Shown here in pieces: positions 39,541 through 48,960 of a stretch of 64,000 bases of DNA (within the stretch, counting starts at the first letter, position 1; each line of letters starts with the position of its first letter). The stretch is from assembly GCF_020782245.1 (NCBI RefSeq), contig NZ_JAJGNP010000003.1, positions 248,001 to 312,000 of the forward strand. The letters are read 5' to 3'. The translations under genes and the position numbers were made by a program. The notes beneath the pieces were generated by a model that was given only the letters and a program-made list of their open reading frames with translations, did no database searches and was not told the DNA's origin. This DNA comes from Sphingobium soli. Lineage in GTDB: Bacteria; Pseudomonadota; Alphaproteobacteria; Sphingomonadales; Sphingomonadaceae.

Positions 39541-41955
39541 ATGAATAGAATGGGAATTTCTATATCGGGTGGTATTTCTCTTTTAGCATTGGCATTGTCG
39601 ACATCGCCACTTTATGCACAGAGCGCACCCGTTTCCGCGACGCCTCCTCAGGCTAATGAGATTGCCCAGCCGGGTATTCAAGAGATTGTCGTCACAGCGC
39701 AAAAGCGCGCTCAGTCGATCAACAATGTCGGCATGTCGATCGCTGCGATCTCGGGGGATGCCCTGATTGAGCGCGGTATTTCGACGGCGGCCGATCTGGT
39801 CAAGACGGTTCCAGGCTTCGCCTATGCGGAGACCGCGCTGGGGGTTCCCATCTACACTTTGCGCGGCGTTGGCTTCGTCGATCAGAGTCTGTCGGCTGGT
39901 CCGACAGTGAGCGTTTATGTCGATGAAGTCCCGCTGCCCTACAGCTTCATGACCAAGGGCGCCATCTTTGATCTGGAGCGGGTTGAGGTGCTCAAGGGGC
40001 CGCAGGGCACGCTCTATGGTCAGAACTCCACGGGCGGCGCGTTCAACTATATCGCGGCCAAGCCCACCAATGATTTCTCGGCGGGCGTTGATGCCGAATA
40101 TGGCCGGTTCAACACGCTCGACGTGACCGGGTTCGTCAGCGGACCGCTAAGCAGCACATTGAAAGGGCGGCTCGCCGTTCGGACGGTGCAGGGCGGCGAC
40201 TGGCAAAAAAGCTACACGCGCAATGACAGGCTAGGCCGTCAGGAGCAATGGCAAGGAAGGGCATTGCTTGATTGGGAGCCGACCGATCGATTGTCCGTCC
40301 AAATCAACGCCACTGGCTGGATCGATAAGTCCGATACGATCGCGCCGCAGGTGCGCAAGATCGATCCCCAGGTGCCCGCTGGTGTGATCCCGGGGGTCGC
40401 CAACTATCCATTGCCGCCTGCTGATCCGCGCGCAGCCGACTGGACACCTGACCGTGACTATGCGCGCGATGACTGGTTTTGGATGGCGGCTGGCCGGATA
40501 AATTATGATTTGACCAATGATGTCAGACTTGTCTCGATCACGGCCTACCAGAAGTTCAGCACGAAGGCCTTTTATGACAATGATGGTTATACTTTCCTGA
40601 CAGGTGATCGCTACGGTACCGGAACCGTCGAGGCATTCAGCCAGGAATTACGCGTTGAAGGGGAAAATGGGCCGATTCAGTGGATTTTGGGCGGCAACTA
40701 TTCCCATCACAAGGTGCACCAGCTTTTCACTTACTATTTGAAGGACGCTTCCAACGCGCATGGCGTGTTCGCCGGCCTTGGCCCGATCGGGCCGAATGGC
40801 GAACTGGGCTTTATCGGGCCGGAGGGCCTGGACTTTGCGACGTCTAATGGCTTGAGTGACAATACGATCAAGTCCTACGCCGTTTTCGCCAATGCCGAGT
40901 GGGAGATCACGCCAAGCCTCACCTTGCAGGGCGGCCTTCGCTATACAAAGACCAACCGGGATGGCCGGAGTTGTGCTGTAGCGACGGATGCTTCAGGCGC
41001 CGCTCTCAGTCTGGGAACGCAGCAATTCTACACCAATATCGGCACCAAGACCACGCCGATCATGCCTGTTTCGCCCGGTGACTGCACGACCCTGGACGAA
41101 AATTTCAACCCGGCGCCATCGTTTGGTCGTCTGCGGGAGGACAATGTCTCATGGCGCGTGGGACTGAATTACAAGACGCCAGGGAGCACTTTGCTCTACG
41201 CAAATGTAAGCCGTGGCTATAAGGCAGGCAGCATACCAGCCTTCTCCGCTTCGACATACACTTCCAATATTCCAGTCAAGCAGGAGTCTCTGCTTGCCTA
41301 CGAAGTCGGCTTCAAGGCGCCGCTATTCGGGCGCACCATGCAGCTCAATGGTGCCGCCTTCTACTATGACTATAGCGACAAGCAAATCTACGTGCTTCTT
41401 CAGGATCTGGTGTTTGGCGGCATCCAGCAACTCGTCAACATTCCCAAGTCACGTCTCCAGGGCGCGGAGCTGGAACTGGTGTGGCAGCCGGCGCGCGGCC
41501 TGAACATCAGCGCGTCCGGCACCTATCTCGACAGCAAGATCAAGGAATATACCGGCTATAATGCGGGCGGCATCTTTGCCGACTATGCGGGCGAGAGCTT
41601 CCCCTATGCCGCGAAATGGCAACTGGCCGGCGATGCCCAATATGACTTCCCGATCTCCAGCAGCATGGAAGCCTATGTCGGCGGCGCGGTGAACTATCAC
41701 AGTCGTACGACTGCCGCGTTCGGCAACGATCTGCTGATCGCCGGGGGCAAGGGCAATTATGACCTTAATCCCTATGTTCTGGTCGATCTGCGGGCCGGGG
41801 TGAAGTCGCCAGACGGCAAGTGGCGTGTGGGTCTTTTTGGCCGGAACATTTTCAACAAATATTACTGGACCACGGTGGAGAAGCAGCAGGACGCGGTAAT
41901 CCGCTACGCCGGCAAGCCCGCCACTTACGGCATCCAGTTGAGCACGCGGTTCTGA
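39541..41955 (+). CDS. TonB-dependent outer-membrane receptor
   Basis: An 804-residue receptor: signal peptide (about 1-27), TonB-box-like EIVVTAQKR, plug domain (GISTAADLVKTVPGFAYAET, LRGVGFVDQSLSAGPTVSVY, ERVEVLKGPQGTLYGQNSTG), and a beta-barrel ending in an aromatic-rich C-terminus (YGIQLSTRF) typical of outer-membrane proteins. In sphingomonads such receptors import catabolic substrates; the first place in this operon suggests uptake of the pathway compound. The ATG at 39,541 has a strong ribosome binding site. Confidence 0.93.
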   Translation: MNRMGISISGGISLLALALSTSPLYAQSAPVSATPPQANEIAQPGIQEIVVTAQKRAQSINNVGMSIAAISGDALIERGISTAADLVKTVPGFAYAETALGVPIYTLRGVGFVDQSLSAGPTVSVYVDEVPLPYSFMTKGAIFDLERVEVLKGPQGTLYGQNSTGGAFNYIAAKPTNDFSAGVDAEYGRFNTLDVTGFVSGPLSSTLKGRLAVRTVQGGDWQKSYTRNDRLGRQEQWQGRALLDWEPTDRLSVQINATGWIDKSDTIAPQVRKIDPQVPAGVIPGVANYPLPPADPRAADWTPDRDYARDDWFWMAAGRINYDLTNDVRLVSITAYQKFSTKAFYDNDGYTFLTGDRYGTGTVEAFSQELRVEGENGPIQWILGGNYSHHKVHQLFTYYLKDASNAHGVFAGLGPIGPNGELGFIGPEGLDFATSNGLSDNTIKSYAVFANAEWEITPSLTLQGGLRYTKTNRDGRSCAVATDASGAALSLGTQQFYTNIGTKTTPIMPVSPGDCTTLDENFNPAPSFGRLREDNVSWRVGLNYKTPGSTLLYANVSRGYKAGSIPAFSASTYTSNIPVKQESLLAYEVGFKAPLFGRTMQLNGAAFYYDYSDKQIYVLLQDLVFGGIQQLVNIPKSRLQGAELELVWQPARGLNISASGTYLDSKIKEYTGYNAGGIFADYAGESFPYAAKWQLAGDAQYDFPISSSMEAYVGGAVNYHSRTTAAFGNDLLIAGGKGNYDLNPYVLVDLRAGVKSPDGKWRVGLFGRNIFNKYYWTTVEKQQDAVIRYAGKPATYGIQLSTRF

Positions 41956-42020
41956 TCAGGCGGGGGCGCTCGGCTTCGTACGCCGGTGCGCCCCGCCCAA
42001 GAATTTCCAGAGAGGGTGAT

Positions 42021-42806
42021 ATGCGGAGAGTCGAAGAAAAAGTGGCCATCATTACCGGAGGTGCCGGTGGTCTGGGCAGCGCGGCGGCGCGGCGGCTGGC
42101 GTCGGAGGGCGCGACGGTATTGATCGCAGACATCGCGGTGGATGCTGCGGAGCAAGTGGCAAATGAGATTGGCGGCGGCGCGTCCGCAGTCCATCTCGAT
42201 GCCTTCGATCCGGCTTCCATCAAAGCGATGGTAGATACCGCGATTGAACGATACGGCCGGCTGGACATCCTCAACAACAATGTGGCCCATACGGGCGGCA
42301 CGGGTGCCGATACCACCGTTCTCGAAACATCCATCGAGACTTGGGATCAGTCCTTCGCGGTCAATGTCCGCAGCTATTTCATCGCCACCAAGTATGCGCT
42401 CCCGCACATGCTTAAAAATGGCAACGGGTCGATCGTCAATATCGCCTCGGATTCAGGGCTTGGTGGTGATTGTGCGTTGGTTGCCTATGGGTCGTCGAAG
42501 GCGGCGGTCGTCAACTTCAGCCGCTATGTCGCCGCACAATATGGCCGTCAGGGCATTCGCTGCAACACGATCTGCCCTGGCCCCATCGCCACGCAGGCGC
42601 TTCGCGAACATGCGCCGGAAACCCTGAAGTCCACACTCAACGCCGTTTATGTGCCGGAACTCGGCGGACCGGAGCACATAGCCGCGCTCGTTGCCTATTT
42701 CGCCAGCGATGAGGCCGCCTACACCAACGGCGCGATGATCAGCTGCGACGGCGGCCTGGATGCCGTTATCACGCCGTGGATGGCGCAAGGGAAGCTCATG
42801 AACTGA
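42021..42806 (+). CDS. SDR oxidoreductase
   Basis: A 261-residue classical SDR: TGGAGGLG, DIAVDAAEQ (NAD-type Asp), NNNVAHTGG in place of the canonical NNAG, catalytic Ser (NIASDSG), YGSSK, PGPIATQ. It resembles the SDR at 46,897-47,673, which has the same NNNVA-type substitution (HNNVAMT). Second gene of the rightward operon, 65 bases after the receptor, with an AGAGGG ribosome binding site. Confidence 0.9.
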   Translation: MRRVEEKVAIITGGAGGLGSAAARRLASEGATVLIADIAVDAAEQVANEIGGGASAVHLDAFDPASIKAMVDTAIERYGRLDILNNNVAHTGGTGADTTVLETSIETWDQSFAVNVRSYFIATKYALPHMLKNGNGSIVNIASDSGLGGDCALVAYGSSKAAVVNFSRYVAAQYGRQGIRCNTICPGPIATQALREHAPETLKSTLNAVYVPELGGPEHIAALVAYFASDEAAYTNGAMISCDGGLDAVITPWMAQGKLMN

Positions 42807-42862
42807 GAATGTCGTCGCGACGGACGCCGCCGCGGCCTGCTAATTGAAGGAAGGATAGTCCC

Positions 42863-44131
42863 ATGAAATTTCATTGGTTTGCGGAGGTAACATATCCGAA
42901 TGTTCCGAAGGATTTCGTAGAGAGCGGAGAGCTGAACTGGGTCAAGCCCAATCCGTCGCTCTTTGACCCGCGCGAGAGCGGCGAGATGTATCGCATGTTC
43001 ATCCGCCTTATGCAGGGAGCCGATAAGGTCGGGTTCGACGGGCTTGCCGTAAACGAGCACCATGCCACTGGTTTCGCGATGACGCCCTCCCCGAACCTGC
43101 TTGCGGCAAGCCTCGCCAGCACGACGGAAAATGCCGCGATCCTGGTGATCGGTAATTCGCTCGCACTGTACAACCCGCCTGTCCGGATCGCGGAGGAAAT
43201 GGCCTATCTGGACTGCGTTTCGGATGGGCGCCTTATTGCCGGCTTCGTGTTTGGTACGCCGATGGACTCGGCCTTTGCCTATGGTAATCCGCCGATCGAG
43301 GTGCGTGACCGTTTCCATGAGGCGCGCAACCTCATCCTGCGCGCTTGGGAGGAGCAGGAGCCGTTCGCCTTTAACGGCAAATATACAAAGCTGCGCTATG
43401 TCGACATCCTGCCGCGACCCGTTCAAAAACGTCCTCCCGTGTGGGTTCCTGGCTCGGGCAGCGTCGAAACCTGGGATCTGGTGATCGACGAGAACTATTG
43501 TTACGGGCATTTGAGCTTTTCAGGCCTGTATTCGGCCAAGCCGACCGTCGACGCTTATTGGGAATATTGCGACAAGCGCGGCGGCGACATGAATCCGAAC
43601 CGCATGGCGTTTACGCAGATCGTTTGCTGTGCGGAAACGGATGCGGAAGCGGAAGCCAAATATTATGATGCGGTCAGATATTTCTATCGCACGAATACGG
43701 TTGATCCTAACTTTGCCATGCCTCCCGGCTATTCCACGGCGAAGTCCATGCGCTCGCAAAACACCCTGATGAAGGTCGGCGAAAGCAAACTGACCCCCGA
43801 GGACAAGGCGCGTGCGGCGAGCGGGGAAATGTCGTTTTGGGAATATGATGAAAAGGGCTTCATCATTGCAGGTTCTCCCGAGCGCGTGAGCCAGCGGTTA
43901 CGTGAGCTTTCCAAGGATCTGCGTATCGGTCAGCTCATCGCTTGCTGCCATGTCGGCGACCTTGCCGAAGATGTGGCTGCTGAAAATACCCGCCTCATGG
44001 GTGAGCGCGTCATCCCCACCTTGCGTGATCTGTGGTCCGAATATCCCGACCATTGGACTCCGGAAACCAGCCAGAAGCGTGTGGCGGCAATTTCGCCGGG
44101 CATCGCGCGCGCACCTGAATTTGCGAAATAA
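42863..44131 (+). CDS. LLM-class (luciferase-like) flavin-dependent monooxygenase
   Basis: A 422-residue bacterial luciferase-type oxygenase: KFHWFAEVTYPNVPK, FDGLAVNEHHATGFAMTPSP (the conserved EHH), AILVIGNSLALYNPPVRIAE, DCVSDGRLIAGFVFGTPMDS, and GSPERVSQRL near the end. It uses reduced FMN delivered by a separate reductase, such as the one at 48,961-49,557. Together with the Baeyer-Villiger enzyme it gives this island two oxygen-inserting flavoenzymes. The substrate is not evident; type II Baeyer-Villiger activity is possible. Confidence 0.9.
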   Translation: MKFHWFAEVTYPNVPKDFVESGELNWVKPNPSLFDPRESGEMYRMFIRLMQGADKVGFDGLAVNEHHATGFAMTPSPNLLAASLASTTENAAILVIGNSLALYNPPVRIAEEMAYLDCVSDGRLIAGFVFGTPMDSAFAYGNPPIEVRDRFHEARNLILRAWEEQEPFAFNGKYTKLRYVDILPRPVQKRPPVWVPGSGSVETWDLVIDENYCYGHLSFSGLYSAKPTVDAYWEYCDKRGGDMNPNRMAFTQIVCCAETDAEAEAKYYDAVRYFYRTNTVDPNFAMPPGYSTAKSMRSQNTLMKVGESKLTPEDKARAASGEMSFWEYDEKGFIIAGSPERVSQRLRELSKDLRIGQLIACCHVGDLAEDVAAENTRLMGERVIPTLRDLWSEYPDHWTPETSQKRVAAISPGIARAPEFAK

Positions 44132-44143
44132 GGAGTAACGACC

Positions 44144-44911
44144 ATGACCATGACCATGTCGAAGGTCGGCGCCTATGACATTCGCCGCTGGAGCGGTGGC
44201 AGTGGCGCGCCCCTGCTCTATCTTCACGGCTTCGAGCAGCATCCCGGCAATGCGCCTTATCTGCAGAAGCTGGCCAGCAAGCACAAGGTGATCGCGCCCG
44301 AGCACCCCGGTTACGGAGAATCTACCGGGATCGAGGATCTAGAGCATATTCTCGATATCGCCCTGCACTATCGTCAACTGGTCGAGGATTGGGGCCAGGG
44401 ACCGGTCGACGTCATAGGCCATTCGCTAGGCGGTATGTTCGCGGCAGAGTTCGCGGCCGTGTCACCGCATCTGGTACGCAAGCTGGTGCTGGTTTCGCCC
44501 TATGGGCTGTGGCTGGACACGGAACCTGCGCCAGACCCGTTCGTCCTGCCCGCCGACGCAATGGCGAGCGCCAAATGGCATGATCCCTCAAGCGCGGGAT
44601 CAGAGACGTCTGCCTTTACCGACAACGACAAGCTGGAATTGGCGGTTTTCCGGGTGAAGAATCTGGGATCGGCAACCAAGTTCATGTGGCCCATCCCGGA
44701 TCGCGGACTGGACCGCCGCCTGCGCCATATCAAGGCACCGACGCTTGTGGTGCGGGGTGAGGCCGATGGTCTTGTGCCTGCTTCCTATACGGACGCCTTC
44801 GCCGCCGGCATTGGCGGCGCGAAGACCGAGAGTATCGCGGCGGCGGGGCACCTGCCGATGGTTGAGCAGGAAGCGGCGTTCCTCAAGGTCGTCGAAGACT
44901 TCCTGGCTTGA
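44144..44911 (+). CDS. alpha/beta hydrolase
   Basis: A 255-residue alpha/beta hydrolase with a full triad: Ser in GHSLGG, Asp in RGEADGLVP, His in AAGHLP; oxyanion segment LHGFEQHPGN. It lies 12 bases after the luciferase-type gene, so it probably hydrolyses that enzyme's ester or lactone product. Similar enzymes cleave C-C bonds or esters in ring degradation. Confidence 0.88.
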   Translation: MTMTMSKVGAYDIRRWSGGSGAPLLYLHGFEQHPGNAPYLQKLASKHKVIAPEHPGYGESTGIEDLEHILDIALHYRQLVEDWGQGPVDVIGHSLGGMFAAEFAAVSPHLVRKLVLVSPYGLWLDTEPAPDPFVLPADAMASAKWHDPSSAGSETSAFTDNDKLELAVFRVKNLGSATKFMWPIPDRGLDRRLRHIKAPTLVVRGEADGLVPASYTDAFAAGIGGAKTESIAAAGHLPMVEQEAAFLKVVEDFLA

Positions 44912-44968
44912 TTGACCTGCGCCGGGCCGGGTCATCCGGTTCGGCGCCCTTGTTTTCGGGAGTAGAAC

Positions 44969-45772
44969 ATGGCGACCATTAACGCCAACGGCATCAAGCT
45001 TCATTATGAGATTGAGGGCGAGGGGCCGCCGCTGCTGCTTATCAGTGGTCTTGGCGGGCATTCGGGCGTGTGGGCGACAGTCAAGCCCCTGTTGACCCCG
45101 CACTACAAGGTAATCACCTTCGATAATCGCGGGACGGGACAGAGTGACGTGCCGCCAGGGCCTTACACCATCGACCAGATGGGCGATGACACGGCCGCCC
45201 TGATCGAAGGGCTGGGCCTGGGGCCAGTCCATGTAGTGGGCTGGTCACTTGGCGGATCGGTGCTTCAATCGCTGCTGATCCGGCATGGGCATCTTTTGCG
45301 CCGTGCCGTGTTGTTGAGCGCGTTTCCTTCCTACACAGCCGTTCAGGAAGGTTGGCTCGATTGCCTCCTCTCCCTCAAGCGCAGCGATGTGTCCCCGGTC
45401 GCCCAGGCGATAATCGGCATGGCATGGGGCTTTACGCCGCGTTTCCTCTTCGACCACGACTTTGTGGAAGCGGCTGCCCGCGTTGGAGTCGAGCAAGATC
45501 CGACGCCCGTCACGACCGAAGGATTTGAAGCGCAGGCGCATGGATTGCGGCGTTATGACAGCCGCGGCGACCTGCCCAAGGTTGCGACGCCCACGCTGAT
45601 ACTGATCGGGGCGGAGGATACGCTCACGCCTCCGGCGCAATCGGTCGAGATGGCGGCGCTGATCCCAGAGGCGAAACTGCAGATCCTTCCGCGTGGCGGG
45701 CACGGGATGGTCCTTGAATATACCCAGGACACCGTGGGGGCGGTCATGTCTTTCCTAGGCGATGCTAAATGA
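44969..45772 (+). CDS. alpha/beta hydrolase (lactonase/esterase-like)
   Basis: A 267-residue alpha/beta hydrolase: LLISGLGGHSGVW, FDNRGTGQSD, nucleophile GWSLGG, acid in GAEDTLTP, His in RGGHGM. The FDNRG-GWSLGG pattern is shared with 3-oxoadipate enol-lactonase-like and BioH-like enzymes. Its stop overlaps the next SDR start (ATGA). Two different hydrolases in one operon suggest successive or alternative ester/lactone intermediates. Confidence 0.88.
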   Translation: MATINANGIKLHYEIEGEGPPLLLISGLGGHSGVWATVKPLLTPHYKVITFDNRGTGQSDVPPGPYTIDQMGDDTAALIEGLGLGPVHVVGWSLGGSVLQSLLIRHGHLLRRAVLLSAFPSYTAVQEGWLDCLLSLKRSDVSPVAQAIIGMAWGFTPRFLFDHDFVEAAARVGVEQDPTPVTTEGFEAQAHGLRRYDSRGDLPKVATPTLILIGAEDTLTPPAQSVEMAALIPEAKLQILPRGGHGMVLEYTQDTVGAVMSFLGDAK

Positions 45773-46527
45773 GCCGCTTCCAAGGTAAGGTCGTGCTCGT
45801 TACCGGGGGCGGCTCGGGGCAGGGTGCGGAGACTTGTCGCCTGTTTGCCGCGGAAGGCGCAGATGTCGCGGTTGCCGACTGGAACGCAGATGCCGCCCGT
45901 GCCGTGGCCGACGAAATTGGCGCGCGCGCGATCGCTGTGGACGTATCGCGCGAGGCGGAAGTCAAACAGATGATTGCGGCTGCGGCGCAACCCGCTGGCC
46001 GGCTCGACATCCTCGTCAACAATGCAGGCGTCGGCTATTCCGAGAGCGGACGCTTCAGGATGGCAAGTGTTGTCGATACCCCGGAAGAGGCATGGGATGC
46101 CATTCTGGCGATCAATCTCAAAGGGGTCGCGATGGGCTGCAAGCATGTGCTGCCCATCATGGCTGCCCAGGGCGGCGGCGCCATTGTCAATATCGCTTCG
46201 ATCAACGCATTGGTCGCGATGCCCGGCGCGGACGCTTACACCGCCTCCAAAGGCGGGATCGTCGCGCTGACCCGCGTTCTTGCGCGAGACTGGGCGCCCA
46301 AGGGAATTCGCGTCAACTGCATCTGTCCCGGCGGCGTTGACACGCCGATGATCGCGGGCGTGGTGGAGCAGCTGGCCGCGGAAAACAGGGAGCTGCATCC
46401 AATCCCGTTGGGACGCATCGCGCAGCCGGCGGAGATCGCGCGGATGACGCTGGCGTTGGCTTCGGAGGATGCCTCTTATGTCACCGGGGTTATTCTGCCG
46501 GTCGATGGCGGTGCCACCGCGCAATAA
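45769..46527 (+). CDS. SDR oxidoreductase
   Basis: A 252-residue classical SDR: TGGGSGQG cofactor motif, DWNADAARAV, NNAGVGYS, Ser in NIASINA, YTASK, CPGGVDTPM, YVTGVILPVDGG. NAD preference is likely from the Asp after strand 2. Coupled to the preceding hydrolase by a 4-base overlap, it could oxidise the released hydroxy compound. Confidence 0.9.
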   Translation: MSRFQGKVVLVTGGGSGQGAETCRLFAAEGADVAVADWNADAARAVADEIGARAIAVDVSREAEVKQMIAAAAQPAGRLDILVNNAGVGYSESGRFRMASVVDTPEEAWDAILAINLKGVAMGCKHVLPIMAAQGGGAIVNIASINALVAMPGADAYTASKGGIVALTRVLARDWAPKGIRVNCICPGGVDTPMIAGVVEQLAAENRELHPIPLGRIAQPAEIARMTLALASEDASYVTGVILPVDGGATAQ

Positions 46528-46545
46528 CATAGAAGGAGAGCATGT

Positions 46546-46869
46546 ATGACTACGAAATATCTGATTGCGTTCACTAATCCGGTCTCGGCGGAGCAAGAAC
46601 AGGCTTATAATGAATGGTATAACGGCACGCATTTGCCGGAAGTGGTGGCGTTGCCGGGTTTCAGGAGCGCCAAGCGCTTCAAGGCGAGCGCCAGCCAACT
46701 AGGCGGCGATCCGCAGTTCCAATATCTCGCGCTCTATGAGCTTGACGACGTCGAGACGGCTGTAGCCGCGCTTGGCAAGTCCGCGCCCGATCTCACCCAG
46801 ACCGACGCCACCGCGCCGGAGATGCAGCTTCTCGTGGTCGAGGAAATATTCGAGCACGTCCCGGCCTGA
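46546..46869 (+). CDS. EthD-like / DUF4286 dimeric alpha+beta barrel protein
   Basis: A 107-residue protein: KYLIAFTNPVSAEQEQAYNE, WYNGTHLPEVVALPGFRSAK, YLALYELDDVETAVAALG. The order strand, WY-N-x-H-x-PE-V, G-F-x-S-A-x-RF, LALYE is that of the small ferredoxin-like barrels (EthD, DUF4286) found in degradation operons, where they act as auxiliary enzymes or binding proteins. Function here is unknown. Flanked by two SDR genes in the same operon. Confidence 0.78.
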   Translation: MTTKYLIAFTNPVSAEQEQAYNEWYNGTHLPEVVALPGFRSAKRFKASASQLGGDPQFQYLALYELDDVETAVAALGKSAPDLTQTDATAPEMQLLVVEEIFEHVPA

Positions 46870-46896
46870 ACGGTCAACGTAAGGAAGGAGAGGGTA

Positions 46897-47673
46897 ATGG
46901 GAAGATTGGACGGGAAGGTCGCGATCGTAACCGGGGGCGCGGCGGGCATTGGCGCTGGAACGGCCGAGCGCCTTGGTCAGGAAGGCGCGAAGGTCGTCAT
47001 TGCGGATCGTAATATCGCTGGTGCGGAGCAGGTCGCCCACCGCATCGGCAATGGCCAGGCGCTGGCTGTGCAGTTCGATGCTACCGACGAAGACTCGATC
47101 AATAAACTCATCGCGACCGCCAAGGATCAATTCGGCCGCATCGACATATTGCATAATAATGTGGCGATGACGGCCGAAGCGTGGTCGCGTGATACCAGTC
47201 TGCTCGAAACCTCGGTGGAGACGCTGGACCTGAGCTACTCCATCAACTTGCGGAGCATGTTCATCGCTTGCAAGGCGGTCCTGCCGATCATGATCGACCA
47301 AGGTGGTGGTTCCATCATCAACATGTCCTCCGGTTCGGGAGAGGCAGGGGCGCCGACCCTCATCGCCTATGGCACCACCAAGGGCGGCGTCATCACGCTC
47401 ACCAAATATCTTGCGGTGCAATATGGTCGCGCAAATGTTCGCAGCAATTGCATTCTGCCCGGCCTGATCATGACCGAGCAGATCAAGCAGAATGTCCCGG
47501 ATGCCGACCGCATCTATCGCCGCACGACCCCGTTCGATCGCGCCGGCACCCCCGCCGACATCGCGGGCATGGTCGTGTTCTTTGCCTCCGATGACGCTGT
47601 GTTCGTCAATGGCCAGATCGTTCATTGTGACGGCGGCGGCTCTGCTGGCGCTGCCGAACCGCTGGACTTCTAA
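46897..47673 (+). CDS. SDR oxidoreductase
   Basis: A 258-residue SDR: TGGAAGIG, DRNIAGAEQ, HNNVAMTAE in place of NNAG, Ser in NMSSGSG, YGTTK, LPGLIMTEQ, CDGGGSAG. It resembles the SDR at 42,021-42,806 (both carry N-x-A with Val instead of Ala-Gly), suggesting an old duplication with divergence. Last gene of the rightward operon, followed by a perfect terminator. Confidence 0.9.
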   Translation: MGRLDGKVAIVTGGAAGIGAGTAERLGQEGAKVVIADRNIAGAEQVAHRIGNGQALAVQFDATDEDSINKLIATAKDQFGRIDILHNNVAMTAEAWSRDTSLLETSVETLDLSYSINLRSMFIACKAVLPIMIDQGGGSIINMSSGSGEAGAPTLIAYGTTKGGVITLTKYLAVQYGRANVRSNCILPGLIMTEQIKQNVPDADRIYRRTTPFDRAGTPADIAGMVVFFASDDAVFVNGQIVHCDGGGSAGAAEPLDF

Positions 47674-47689
47674 TAGCGGAAATCCGAGG

Positions 47690-47728
47690 AAAGAGGGGGG
47701 CGGCACTCGACGTGCCGCCCCCCTCTTT
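47690..47728. terminator. strong bidirectional terminator
   Basis: AAAGAGGGGGGCGGCAC and GTGCCGCCCCCCTCTTT form a perfect 17-bp inverted repeat with a 5-base loop; TTTTT follows on the plus strand. It lies between the convergent SDR and alcohol dehydrogenase genes and can stop both transcripts. Confidence 0.9.
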
Positions 47729-47739
47729 ACGGTTTTTGG

Positions 47740-48810
47740 TCAGCCGTGGATCATGACCTTGAAGCTGTCGAGTGCATCGAGCTGGGTATCGAACGCCCTG
47801 CGGCTCTCCTCCAGCGGGAACCGATGGCTGACAAGATGGTCGGTACGGATTTCCTCTGCCGCCAGCGCCGCAATCGCTTGCGTGAAGTCACCACCGAGAG
47901 ACCCGATGATGGTCGGCAGTTTATGAACGATCTTGGTCGTGTCGATAGGCGCGGCTTCCTCAGGCAAGCCGACGATGCAAATGGTGCCGCCGGGCCTGAC
48001 CATTTCGAGCGACTGGCGAATTGTGATGGGATTACCCGCCGCCTCGAACACGACATCGGCTGATCCGCCACGTCCGAAATGATAGCGGCTTACGCCGAAA
48101 CGATCCATGACCCATTCCAGCGCATCGCCCGTGCGCGCATCGAATATGCCGTCGGCGCCGCTTTCCTCGGCAAGTGCCAGGCGACGTGGCGAAACCTCTA
48201 CCATCACCGCTTCGGCGCCGACGCGCCGCGCGGCTTGCAGGCAGGCGTTGCCGATCATGCCGCCGCCCAGCACGACCACCTTGTCGCCACGCTTGACGCC
48301 CGACTTCGCAACGGCCGTGATACCGATCGAGACAGGCTCGACGGTGGCGGCTATGATGTCCGGCAGATGATCGGGTAAGCGGTGGACGTTGACGCCAGGT
48401 GCGGCGTTCTCGATCCGCACATAGTCGGCGAATGCGCCGGGGCGGCCATAGCCCGTCGAATTTTCGAACAGATCGGCACAGAGAATGTGCCCGCCATCGT
48501 CGCAGGCGCGGCAGCGACCGCAGACCCCGGCAGAGAAACCGGTGACGCGATCGCCGAGTCCGATTCCCTTCACGTCCTCGCCGACGGCCACGACCCGGCC
48601 CATGAATTCATGGCCCATTATCTGGCCACGCTGGACGTAGAGCCCGGTTTTATAGCTATGGACGTCGGACCCGCAGATTCCGCAGGTGACCACCTGAATG
48701 AGAATGTCCGCTGCTCCTGGACGAGGCGTTTCCACCTCCTCCAGAGTGATATCATGGGGACCGTTATAAACTGCCGCACGCATGCGCTTGGGTAATGCCA
48801 GACCGTTCAT
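47740..48810 (-). CDS. zinc-dependent alcohol/polyol dehydrogenase (MDR family)
   Basis: A 356-residue MDR dehydrogenase: catalytic zinc site CGICGSDVH and GHEFMG, structural zinc Cys in CGRCRACDDGGHILC, Rossmann motif VVVLGGGMIGNACLQ, and EPVSIGITAV as in threonine/sorbitol dehydrogenases. The ATG at 48,810 has GGAGAGA upstream; the frame remains open further up but without a ribosome binding site. Convergent with the SDR operon and divergent from the flavin reductase gene, with two TetR-type operators in the shared promoter region. Confidence 0.92.
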   Translation of the reverse strand: MNGLALPKRMRAAVYNGPHDITLEEVETPRPGAADILIQVVTCGICGSDVHSYKTGLYVQRGQIMGHEFMGRVVAVGEDVKGIGLGDRVTGFSAGVCGRCRACDDGGHILCADLFENSTGYGRPGAFADYVRIENAAPGVNVHRLPDHLPDIIAATVEPVSIGITAVAKSGVKRGDKVVVLGGGMIGNACLQAARRVGAEAVMVEVSPRRLALAEESGADGIFDARTGDALEWVMDRFGVSRYHFGRGGSADVVFEAAGNPITIRQSLEMVRPGGTICIVGLPEEAAPIDTTKIVHKLPTIIGSLGGDFTQAIAALAAEEIRTDHLVSHRFPLEESRRAFDTQLDALDSFKVMIHG

Positions 48811-48826
48811 TTCTCTCTCCTTAAAA

Positions 48827-48842
48827 CCATAACATGTTACAT
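48827..48842 (+). promoter_or_regulatory. TetR-type operator copy e
   Basis: CCATAACATGTTACAT, core AACATGTT at 48,831-48,838, about 20 bases before the dehydrogenase start. Confidence 0.65.
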
Positions 48843-48906
48843 TTCTAAATGCTGAACATGCAAACCCATTCGATGGTTGACTTCTGGCGCGACCTCGATC
48901 AAGAAC

Positions 48907-48922
48907 ATGAAACACGTTAAAG
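48907..48922 (+). promoter_or_regulatory. TetR-type operator copy f
   Basis: ATGAAACACGTTAAAG, core AACACGTT at 48,911-48,918, 43 bases before the flavin reductase start and 80 bp from copy e. Confidence 0.6.
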
Positions 48923-48960
48923 ATTTAGGCAAGTCCGGTCAAACCGGCTGGAGGGATGTG

